Positions 34,440 through 46,700 of a DNA stretch of 64,000 nucleotides are shown here, one piece after another (positions within the stretch are counted from its first letter, which is position 1; every line of letters starts with the position of its first letter). Both the position numbers and the translations under genes were made by a program. The stretch covers positions 14,681,827-14,745,826 of the forward strand of contig CM026551.1 in NCBI GenBank assembly GCA_015143295.1, in the 5' to 3' direction. The DNA is from Tetracentron sinense (taxonomy: Eukaryota; Streptophyta; Magnoliopsida; Trochodendrales; Trochodendraceae). The notes under the pieces were generated by a model. That model saw only the letters and a program-made list of their open reading frames with translations. It did no database searches and had not been told where the DNA came from.

Positions 34440-37400
34440 GGACACGTCTCGGGTTAAAGTTGAGTTTTTTTTTTTTTGGTATTCGAAGCGAACGCGCTTG
34501 CGCCAAGAACAGCTTAAGGTGCGCATGTTTCTGAAATCAAATCAAATGCTCTTCTCTCGGGGTCTTAACCATTTTCTTCCGACTTCGTGTAAGAACATCC
34601 CTCCTTCCCATCTCTTTCAATTTTATTTTTCTCTTTTTCAAATTCAATTAAATATTTTATTATTCTGCAATCGATCTACTTCTAGGGTTTCCCCATTTTA
34701 TTAGGTCGAATTTCTTTCTGCATTTTGTTTAGTTTGGATAGATTTCCTCGATCTGTTACTGAGATCTTGTTGTTTGATGGTATTTCTTCGCCAATTGGTT
34801 TAGTTTGGATAGATTTCCCCGATCTGTTTGAATCTTCTGAAGAAGTACGGGAGTTATTGTTTTTGTTTTTATCATTCTAATAGGGTTGCATAAGCTAACG
34901 CTTGAAGTAAACTTTTTTGCTTATTCGAGGTTCTAATTGTTGAAGCTTTAAATTTGATTTATTGAGGGAGAAAAATCATGTGCCTGTTTGTATTTTTTTT
35001 TTTTTTCTTTTTTTGGTTGATATATTGGGGCACATAATTTACTCTTGACAAAATAAAAAAAGGAAAGAGAAACAATTGGGTATTGTATCATCAGTTTTTT
35101 GGTAACTATTTCTTCCTCTGCTTTATTTTTTTTTATTGATAATCCAGGCAAATATATATATATATATATAAATGAAATAGTGAAACAAGCGCGAATATAG
35201 GCATAAGTTCACAAGGTCGTGAACCAACAAAAGAGAGAATGTAAAGCAACAAGAAAAACCATGGTAGCCCCCTTATCTCAGGGACTACTTTGCTGTCCCA
35301 AAATCGGGCAAGAAGAAAATCCATGTTCTTCCTCTGCTTAATTGCTACTTTTATCATAGAGTGACGGACGGATAGCCCTTTTTTTTTTTAGGGGGATAGG
35401 TAATCATAATCATCAAATATATCGGGGAAAAGAGAGAAACACAGATTCACTTTTGAAAGAAAAAAGTAAAGCTAAAATAAACAAATTCTACAAAAAGAAG
35501 GCAGACTTTTTTGATTTGGATGAGTGGAACAAGTTTTGTTTGGGCCCATACATTTAATGGGATGTTGTGTTGATTGTTAAGATAGTGGTTTATGTAGGTC
35601 TCTCGGAAGGAGAAAATGGTTGAACTGGGGTAATGTTGGAACAACCACAATGTGCTACATTCTGAACTTGTGAAACCCATATATCCACACTTAGGGAATA
35701 CAAGGGAAAGTGATACCTTGATGTAACTTGTTTAGCTAGGAGAAGTGAGATTTAAGGACCTTATAGCTCAGTTTTTTTTTTTTTCCACACTACTTTGTAT
35801 GAATTGTGATCAGAGGGAGCGGGGTTATAGATTTTCTGGGAATACTGCAAAATGAAATTTAGCTATTGATGAAATGATTTCATTGCTCATGTTAGGCATG
35901 TTTCCGTTAAAAAAACATTATTACTCACAAGATGCTTTAATTCTGAATCTTTGATTTTGGCCATTATCCAAAAGTGGGTTGCGAAATTTGATTTATTAAT
36001 AAAAATGTGTTAAAATTGCCAGGTTTGTGATGAACTTGTTTGATTAGTTTTCTGGATTGCCACTTATATATGAAATGAAAATTTCTCCCCCTTCTAATTC
36101 TTTACATCTTGGGAAGGGGTTATTAATTATTATGAATTCATTTGCCAACCTCTTGAAGAAGTCTCATTATTTTTGACATATATAAATGTCCTCAGAAATG
36201 AATCTTTTCTAATTTTTTGATCTTTTTAAAGATTTGTAACCATGGTTGTTAAATCCTTGCAATTTGCAATTCAAATTCTACGATTCGATTTGAATCCCAG
36301 GCAAAACGATTCAAATCGGAGATGAAAATCTTAATTGGGTAAATGACATTTGATTTGTGATTCAAATCGTACGATTTATGCGATTTAGGTGATTTGAGCA
36401 CGAAACCTCTTTTACGGACCAATACTTAAAAAATATTTTTTATTCTTTTGATTTTCTAAATGTACTTTATGTCTTTTAAAAAGAGAGAAGAAACAAGAAA
36501 ACCCCTGTTAAAAACATGTCAAAACCCTGATTTAGGTTCTCTCTGTTGCTAACATGCTGTGAAATGGGGAAAAAAAATAGAAGTAAGGAGGAAAAAGAAA
36601 GATGGAGTTGGATTTTGGGAAAACTTGATAGTTCATTTTATTAGTCTTTTTAATTGTACAAGTTTTTTGATACTTGATTTTATACAACATGATTATATGA
36701 GTTTACTTTTGTTGATTTATCTTTAATGATATTGTTTTTTTTTCTTCATATGATGGAGTTTATTTGCGTTTTTTAGTGTATGCAATGAAATGTTCATTAC
36801 TTTATTTTATCAATAGATATGAATGAAATCTTTTGGATAATATATATTTTTTTTGTTAAGCAATTTTTTTTTTTAAAAACAATTTTTATAAAAATGGATT
36901 CAATCTTACGATTTACGATTTGAATCCCGATTTGAATCGAATCAGTCTTAAAATGATTTTACGATTCAAATACGATTTAACAACCTTGTTTGTAACAACT
37001 TTTTGATGACTATTCAACTTCCCTCGGAAGTGAGCTGTCAGATTGAACAGTAATTTATGACCAAGTTATAGATGAACTTTTGAACATTTGGTATCATGCT
37101 TAGGTTCGTTAACGTTTATCTTTCTAGAATTGACCGTTTAAGTTTATTTACTTTTTGTCATTCACCAGTATAAAGTATATTGAACTAAAGTAGTTGATGA
37201 TTTGTAGTATCGTAGAAGGGTTTATCATGTGTGCTTTCAGCTTCCAACCATAATTTGTTTTCTGACAGTGATGATATATCCTTGTAAATGGTAAATCCAG
37301 TGGCAGGAATTATCCCAGTCTGTCATTGTATTGCATTTCCTGGATGTATCTGCCACGCTATATTTTATGTTCATGGTTGTGTGGCTTGTGTCATCTAAAA

Positions 37401-37770
37401 GTTTGTTTGGACATTACTTGAATTCATGGATTTCCATGAGTCATTTGGAATTTTAGATGGGTATTTTCCCCTTCCAATTATTTACTAAAGTTTTGCTTGC
37501 CAGGTCAAGGACACAGCATTCTCATAACTTGAAGTTGATAGTCTCTGGGTTAGCATAATACACGCACAGAAGGGATTTTCATAATCAAGGGTTAGCATAT
37601 CTCTGTTTTATTTCTTATTTTTTATCTGTTGAAGTATATGATTGATAAGTTTGGTCACTGGTTCTGTAACTTAATGACTGTTAAAATGGTTTCCTTTCTT
37701 GTCCAGAATAGGGGGTGAGTAGCTAGCATATTCTATTAATTTTGTCTAGGACAAAGGCTGGAGAGTGAAG
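34440..37770 (+). other. Upstream region of SEC22, possible non-coding leader exons
   Basis: GCGAACGCGC at 34488-34497 and the CT-rich stretch to about 34620 look like a plant promoter/leader. Acceptor-like TTGCCAG near 37504 with a donor-like AAGGGTTAGC near 37590, and TTTTGTCTAG directly before GACAAAGGCTGGAG (37751-37764), suggest the 5' UTR is spliced. None of this can be proved without transcripts. The MITE 36241-36988 lies inside. Confidence 0.35.
36241..36988. mobile_element. MITE with GGTTGTTAAATC / GATTTAACAACC ends
   Basis: Both ends are made of inverse words: CATGGTTGTTAAATC, ACGATTCGATTTGAATC and CAATTCAAAT on the left; GATTTGAATCCCGATTTGAATCG and ACGATTTAACAACCTTG on the right. 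The middle is AT-rich without an ORF. Confidence 0.65.
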
Positions 37771-40700
37771 ATGGTAAAGCTGACAATGATAGCTCGTGTT
37801 ACTGATGGCCTTCCATTAGCAGAAGGATTGGACAATGGCCGTGATCAGAATGATGAATTCTATAAGCAGCAGGCCAAGTCCTTGTTCAAGAATTTGTCAA
37901 ATGGCCAGAATGAGCCTTCAAGAATGTCAATAGAAACTGGGCCTTATGTTTTCCAGTATCCTTTGACTTGTGCTGTGTGGTATTTCCATGTTATCATATT
38001 TTGAGACTTTTCCCTCACGTGTTTAGAACCGACGGACATCCTTATAATCATCATTTTTCTTTTTCATATTGATCTGAACCTATGCAGGTAAATTTAGTGT
38101 GCGACTGTTGAACACCTATATCTGTAAATAGTTGTAAGGACATTTTTTTATGATCAATGAATTTTGAAAGACAAACACGAAGAACATTACAGTATTATCT
38201 TAATTCTAATATATTTTGGAAAATTCCTCACTGTTTCTAATTAAATGCTATTGTCACATCTATTACTAATCTATTGTTTTGTACCTCAACCCTTCAATCG
38301 TCCTTGGAGTACCGGTGACCGAAGTTTACATGACATCACTTGGGTATGGTCATATGGTATGTCATCTGTGCTAGATATACAATTTGAGGGTTGAGAAACT
38401 CTGACATGTTGTAAATATGTTTAGAATACCCATTGCTAAAAAACATGTACTCATGAATTGTGTGTATCTATACTGTTATGTTGCAGAAGCTGTGCTTCTT
38501 ACAAAGAATAGAATTTGAGGGTTGAGAAACTCTGACATGTTGTATATGTGTTTAGAAAACCCATTTGCTAAAAAACATGTACTTGTGAATTGTATGTAGC
38601 TCTACGGTTCTGTTGCAGAAGCATTGCTTCTTACAAAGAATATAAATATTCTTGTAGCTTACTACTTCCAATGGTTTATTTTCTATTATGATTATTATTC
38701 TTATTATTATGATTAGTATTATTGTTATTATTATTGTTAATATAATAATAATCATAATTATTATGTTAGTTTTCCTTATTGAGACCATTTGCTCCAAATT
38801 TTGTAATTATCTTGACACAATTTTCCAGCTATATTATTGAAGGCCGTGTATGCTATTTAACAATGTGTGATCGTTCGTATCCAAAGAAACTGGCTTTTCA
38901 ATACCTGGAAGAACTCAAGAATGAATTTGAGAGAGTTAACGGGAGTCAAATTGAAACTGCTGCCAGGCCCTATGCCTTTATTAAATTTGGTATGAAATCG
39001 ATGCATTTTTGGATGCCCTTCACCTGTACATTAGTAGTTCAATTTTTTTTTAGATTGCTAAAAGGGATCCAGCTGCCCATTAGTTTCACCAAGAGGTTAC
39101 TTTTCTTGCTTCTTAATTTCTACAGCTTTTTTGGTTTTTTCTGCTTTTGTTTGAAAGATACATTCATACAGAAGACCAGGAAATTGTACTTGGACACCCG
39201 TACTCAACGTAACTTGGCAAAGTTAAATGACGAACTTTATGAAGTCCACCAAATAATGACTCGCAATGTTCAAGAAGTTCTTGGTGTTGGTGAAAAGTTG
39301 GACCGTAAGTTACCTTGCCCTTCTATCTTGTTTTTCTCTTTTCCTCTCCATTATTTTTCCTGGGAAAAAGGCTCAAAGTTAAATGACGAACACTGTTAGT
39401 TGATTTTTTGACCCTAAAATATTTTTTAAGACTAAAGTATGAAACTTTTTTTGCCAAAATTTTGGGTTTTGGTAATTTTTATATAATAAAGTTTATAAAA
39501 TTATGATATTTGAGAGATACCTTATTATTTGAAATTGAAATTTTGACACAGTCCCTAAAAAGTGCTAAAAAGAGGATTTTGTTCTTGAACTAAAAGTTGA
39601 CTTTTTATTCTTCAGGAATTTGGGTCAAGATAATTTTTATTGAATTCAAATGGGGGGATAACCTTATTTGTATATTAATATCTTAAGTAAATGAAAGTAA
39701 TAGTAATTTAAAATCATTTACTTAAATAATATTTTATATAAATAAGTTGTACATATTAGGTCTGTACTATGGATCTTAGTTTAATTGGAAGGAGAAAAAA
39801 AATTTAATTGAAAAATCCTCCATATTGGGCTTGTATCGGTCTGATACGGGGAATTTTTTTTTTCAGCTTGCCAATGTATCGGGTAGCTCTAAATAGGATA
39901 CGTATCGGCCGTATCGGTCGATACGTATCGATGTTTTAAACCATGGTTGTAGGGAAGTTATGCACAATGTGGGAAGCTCGTTTCCTAAACTCGCTTCCGC
40001 TCGTTTCTAGCAGGTCTCATTTAGTGGTCAAAGGGGGTTATATATCTAGGAAGTAATGGGATAGACCCGAGTCTAAAGTCTATGATATAGATCTTAAGCA
40101 AGTATTGTTGGATTGAAACATAAGGCTATATGACACCTATTTCTCAACAAATATCTCATGTAAGATAAAATTTAAGATATGAATTGTATGATTAGATATC
40201 CTAATCTAATGAGACCTAAATCTATTTCTTGCTCTCCATTTTCTAAGGATATTTTGAGCTTCGCTTCCTGCTTCTCGTTTTCGCTTCAATTCTTGCTTTT
40301 GCTTCTTGGTTTGGTAACTATGCTTCTAACCATAGTTCAAAAACCCGAAAACTTGACTCGACTCGACTCGACTCGAAAGTTAGTTGGGTTGAGTAACTTG
40401 GATAACTCGAAAAAAATTCGACTCGATCCAACTCGGTATATATGTAATAACTTGAAAACTGTGTTAAAAGAACTCAAAGTATGCTGGTTTGACCACCTCA
40501 AACCCATAAACTAGGTTTAACAGAACCCATAGTAGGTTGTCTTTGTAGACTCAAAGAAATATGATGCAAAAAATAGTGTGACGTTCGAGTTTAGGTTTAA
40601 AAAATGATAAAAATACCCTTCTGTGACTGACCTAGTCCGGTAAGTCGAAAAACTCGAGTCGACTCGACCGAGTCATATTTAATTTTATGTCAACCAACAT

Positions 40701-43700
40701 CTTGCATTTCGTGGTAATCAGTCTATTCTTCCTCTCCTTGTTTTTTGCAGAATCTATTTGCTATCAACTATGGGCATTGCCGCATTGCAATCCTTTAATT
40801 TCACCACATTCAGTTCACTGACTTTTATTTCATGATTTGGTATAGGCTTATGTTACTCCTTGTTAGAGTAACATTTTAAATACTAGAACATTTTTCCATG
40901 GTAGCAGATCAACTTGTGTTTGAACCTGCAAGCTCAGGGTTGCTATTGCAAGCACCATCCAGTTGAGCAACCTGCCAATTGAGTTATTGGCTTCACCCGA
41001 ACCCAAAATTGTTCGAGGTAGCAGCCTTTATCATTGCATGTCTAAATCCAAAAGGAATTATAAAGCGATTAGACTTTTGCAGGTTTTTAACTGCACCATT
41101 TATGCCTATCAAATTACTGAATAATGATGCAGTTGGACTATAATGAAGTGAAAAAATCTTGAGGTTTTGGATTAAATGAGCCATGGAATATTCTTTAGAG
41201 AAGTTTTGGGGGTTCTATGTCATTTTTACATGAAGTTCCATCAGACTCATTTTCATATTTTTCTAGTATTAATCTCAATGTAATTTGAGTTCAATTTTCT
41301 ACCATTAACATGTTGGTCTGTATATATAAATTGGAATAAATGAAAAAAATCAACAAATTGACACATCATAACTGTTTGAGAACCATATGTTGTATGTTGA
41401 TTGTGAGTGTGAAATTTCAATACAATTTCCTGTACCTATCTCATCTCTCCACTCCACATCATGCTTGCATCTTTAGGATCCATTCCTTTATTTTTCCCAG
41501 GATTCTACAACAAAATACATGGAAGATTATATGAACTTCTATTTATGAACTTAAAAGAAGGAATATTATCCAAGCATTTAAGATCATCTTTTTAACAACC
41601 AGAAAATGTAAGGCCCCTTCTTGCATGGGACATTGGGACTTTTGAAAAGAAATTGCCAATAGATGTAAACTTAGATGAAAGACTGACTTTGCCTCTGTAG
41701 GGGTTTAAAATGTCAATAATGTCATTTTCCTTCTCAACTAGGTGGAGTTGCTCACAAGTGATAAGGCAGTAATTGATATGAAAACACATACCTCTCGAAA
41801 GCTTGTAAAACTTGATTTGTTATGCCAATATCCATTAAGCCCCTTCTTCCTTAAACTAGGGTTTAAGACATTGACACATTTCCTAATATTTCCTACAAAA
41901 TGCTTTTGTTTCCATGGGTACCGTCACGCCGACGCAAAACCTATTTGTGACATTAAAATTACAGTATTGTTGACCCATTTTCTAATGTTTCTTCTGTTTG
42001 TATGAGTACTGACATGAAACCTACATGCGGGATTTAAAAATCGACGTTGGTAAACTTCAGTAGAAAGTAGAAATGTGTTGGTTTCGTAACCGATGAAAGT
42101 TGAAACTATATCTACTTGAAGTTTAAATAGTATATGGTAATGGATTTACCTCTTTTCCATCACCAGAGCAAATGTTTTGGAGCTTCAGCAGTATAGGGGG
42201 AAATTTTGTCCTCCACATTTTCATGACTTTACTCGTGTTACGTCTTCCTCTATGACATCCACTTCTAGGCCATCAAGCAATGCATTGCATGTCTTCTCTT
42301 TTCAATCCTCTTTATGGATCATTGGTTCATGAGCTTTTGACTAATTGACAAGCTATCAACATCTTTTTCCTCTCCATTTCGTTGGCATACTTGTGAGACC
42401 ATTCATCTTGCAAATGGGTTTCTTACTCCTGTTCGGAGTGTTGGTTCCTCTATTCTATCTTTCTGGCATTATCTAACATTTCACAGGTTCCATACTTGGC
42501 CACTAAGTTAATTACTATCAGCAGTTTAACAAAAAAATTGAACTACAGTGTGACCCTTTTCGCTATCATTGTATTTTTTAGAGCTCCTAATTCTTCATCT
42601 ACCGTTTTTCATTTCATTTTTTAAAATCATAATGATGAGTGATGAGTCAATGTCCCATCTTGGTCATGTCCCTTTACAAACCTTAAGTACCATATTTCCT
42701 AAATCATTTTGTACATTTTGAAAACATCAATTAAAATTTGATGTATGTAGATTATCTAAACATATTTGTGCTACCTATTCATCACATATGAGTTGGAATT
42801 CTGAAATTTTTCCCCATGTTTACTTTGATCTGTGGGAGCCTAGCCGCCCATTAATTCATTTATTGTTTGCATTATTTTTGTTACATTCATTGATTATTAC
42901 TCTAGAGCGACTTGGATTTACCTATTGAGAACTCAAGATTATGTCTTTTCTATTTTTTGTAAATTTTATGAGATGGTTCAAACTCAGTATGGTTGTCTTG
43001 TTCGTACTCTGAGGTCTGATAATGGGGGTTAGAATACACTTCTCATTCCTTACGAGTTACCATCAAGTGAATGACATGGATCATCAGCTTTCTTGTCTGA
43101 ACACTTCCCAGCAAATTGGATTTGCCGAGTGTAAGAATCGCCATGTTTGAAGTGACTCGTTCCTTATTGAGGAGCATGAATATTCCCAAATTATATTGGT
43201 ATGTCGCTATCCTTATGGCTTGCTACTTTTTCAATTGCATTCCATCTAGAGTACTGGATGGGAAATCTCTGTTGCAGATTGCCATGCCAAATGCGCCTTT
43301 GTTTTCTATTGCACCCTTAGTCTTTGGGTGTACCTATTTTGTTCAAGATTTGAATCCTACTCGGTGTAAGTTAGATGAAATCTATCAAGTATGTCTTCAT
43401 TGGGTACTCGAATTGTCACAAAGGATATTTGTGTTTTGATCCTAATCGTCAGAAGCTCCTTATCTTTATTGATGTCACATTTTCTGATATTTTTCAGCTA
43501 GCCCATCCTCTTCATCTCTCTAGGGAGATTCTAACCTTCTCTCGCCGAAGGAGGAAAGGGACTGAATAGGATCACATCGCTTGTGCTATTTCCTTCCTCA
43601 CACTTATGTACTCTCCCTCCTAGACCTGCTCCTATTCCTACTCTTGATATATTGCCTGATTCAAAGCCTTACCTATTGCTCTTCGCAAGGGTAAGAGGAT

Positions 43701-46700
43701 TTGTATTTCTCACCTTCTGCCTCATTTTGTCTCCTGTTAGGCCATCTCTCCATCTTACTAGGCCTACTTGAGTTCCATCTCTCCATCTTACTAGGCCTAC
43801 TTGAATTCCATTTCTTCTCTAACAATCCCTTGGTCCATTGATCAGGCTTTAAAGTTCTTTTAATGGAAGGATGCTATGCGTAAAGCGTTAGAGGCTCATA
43901 AAAAGAATGTGAAGTGGGATTTTGTATCATTACCATAGGGAAAACAACATGTTGGATGCAAGTTGGTCTATAGCTCAAGCATTGGGCTGACACCGTTGAT
44001 TGGTATAAAGCCCGCCTTGTGGCCAAGGTCTTTAATCAAACATATGGGATTCATTGTAGTGCGGCTTTTGCACCCATTGCAAGCTCAAATCTGTAGGGGT
44101 CCTTGTCATGCTACAACAATGGTTGGCCTATGTTTCAGCTTGATATGAATAATGTGTTTCATTTCATCATAGTAATGTCACATAATAGGTCTATATGGAT
44201 CTTCCCCTGGAGTTCGGCTTAAAGGGGAGTGTGGAAAGGTATGCAAGCTAAACAAGACCATTTATGGACTCAAGAAATTTCCTCATGCTTGGATCGAAAG
44301 ATTCAGTAGTTTGACTCTTGATATGGGTTTATGTCGTTGTCATGCCCATCGTACTATTTTTGTCCTCTCATGACCGGAGGTTCGCACTATTTTCTTGTGT
44401 ATATTGATGATATTCTAATCGCTAGAGATGGTGTGTCCTTTGTTGATCATGGGAAGACGATCATGAGCCAAATAATCAAGCTTAAGAATCTTAGATCTCT
44501 TTGGTACTTTTTTGGGGATTGTAGTTACTCGTTCTTCTAGGAGCATCTTTCTATCACAGGGGAAGAATGCTTTAGACCTTCTCCGTGAGACTGGGAAGTT
44601 GGGATCGTGTTCTGCTTCCTTCCAAATGGAATCGAATCGCTCTCTTCATGCAGCATAAGGTGAACCTCTCTGATCCATGGATGAATCAGTGGTTGGTAGG
44701 AAAGCTGAAGCTGATCTACTTGACAAACATGAGGTCTATACTCATCTGTGAGTAGGGTGAGTCTCCTTATGCATTCTCTTCATGTTTCCCATCTCAATGC
44801 TATTTATATCATCCTTTGATAATGATACCTCAAGTCTAGTCCAGACCATGGAATTCTTTATACTCAAAGTGGTGACCTAGATGTGGTTGGATATTCGGAT
44901 GCTGACTGGGCAAGTTTCTCAACTGACCGACGATCGGCATCTGTTTTTTGTATCTTCCTAGGATTTAGCTAGGTCACCTAGTAGAGTAAGAAGTATTCAG
45001 TTGTCTTGCAATCAAGTGCAGAGGCTGAATATTGTGCTCTAGCTCATGAGTCATTAGAGTCACTGTGGTTGCAGACCTTCTTGGTGATTTTGAATTCCCT
45101 ATCACCTCTCGAATGCCTCTCTGTGATAATCAGGCGGCATCCATATTGCATAATGCGGCTCACCACAAAAGGACCAAGCACATAGAAGTAGGCCTGTCAA
45201 AAAAGCCTAGGTCGAAGGGTACCCAGCCCTTTAAAACCCGCCAAAGCCCGACCCTTCTCCTGCCCTTGGGCCGGGCAGGGACCAAAAGGTCCAAAACCAA
45301 GAAGCCCTTCTTCCATGGAGCCTGGCTAGGGCTGACCCCGGCCCGGCCCGGCCCTACTTCAACGGTTATAATCCCATATGCCCCACCCATCCATGTTCCT
45401 CCAAAATGAAACGTCCCTCCACATTGAATCAAAGATTTAGTTACCCAATTGTAGAGATCACTGAAATGGAAGAACAGGGAGGGTATGATCCCTATCACTG
45501 GCCAAAGCATAGGACCCTTGTTGGTGAGTCTCTGAAGCATGATGCTACAAATGAATAGACCCATTAGAGCCACGACTACATCAGAAAACCTTAGGTGAGC
45601 ACCTACCTCATCCATTAGAGAGGAAACAAGGTTTCTCATCATCACAGGCACAATGTGATTAGATTTGTTTGGAAACATAAAGAAGGAAATAGATGGTTGA
45701 TTAGATAAGTGGAATGATCATTCTCTGTTTCTAAGCGCAGAGGAAGAGGAAGCTAATGGTTGCACTTGCTTCTTTGACTAAGTTTGGCTAGTATTTACTC
45801 TAAGTGTCCTACACAAGCACATGATATATTGATAGAACTTACCATGTCTAAGAAGTGGGAGAGAGAAGATGAAAAAAAAATCCCACAAACAAATTTCTGC
45901 TCTTTCTTCTGGCCCTTTGGTCCCGATCCGGCCCTTGCCCTTGAGGGTAGGGCTAGGGCCCAATAAACTCAGCCCTTGAAGGGCTTGGGTTGGGCTAGGG
46001 CCCTACTCTTATAGGGAGGGGTAGGGCTGACCCCGGTCCTGCCCCTACCCTGGCCCTTTGACAGCCCTACATACAAGATGATATTCACTTTGTTCAGGAG
46101 AAGGTAGCATCTGGGCTGATCTCTACCCTGTACATGCATACCACTCGCCAATTAGCTGATATCTTTACTAAGGCTCTAGGGTCTTCTCGTCTTCCAGAAC
46201 TATTTGTCAAGGTTGACCTGATTGATATATATGCTCTAGCTTGAGAAAAAAAAAAGGGGTGGGAGGCTCCTTATGGTCACATTGTCGCATTTATGTTATC
46301 AAGGCAGATATAGTGTCATTCTTGTAAATTCTGTCATGTGTCTAATATAAATATCAATGGGTCTTTTGGAGTAGGGTAGGGTATCTCTAATATAGATTTA
46401 GTGATTTACAGGTAGCGACATCCCTATACCCTGAGAGCTACATTTTTTGGCTACTAGGAATCTACAGTAATTCCCTCTTCAAAAATATGTGAAAGGAAGT
46501 GCATACAAATGAAGTCAAGTTTTTAAAATTCAAGACCAAGGTGTTTGGTCCCTGATGGATGGATGTTCTAGCAGAATCTTATATCTTTCTTTGACAACTC
46601 TAGTGTTTAGACTGGTATGTGTAGGAACATGGCAACATGGCTCTGTTTGGTGCTTTTGTTGGAATTAACGGGCTCGATGGGTTCAAGGTCCACTACTTTT

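Noticed and set aside
45160-45678. 172-codon minus ORF and neighbours (45065-46151)
   Set aside because: They lie in the GC-rich hAT-like insertion within copia RNase H; no domain, and similar frames open on both strands.
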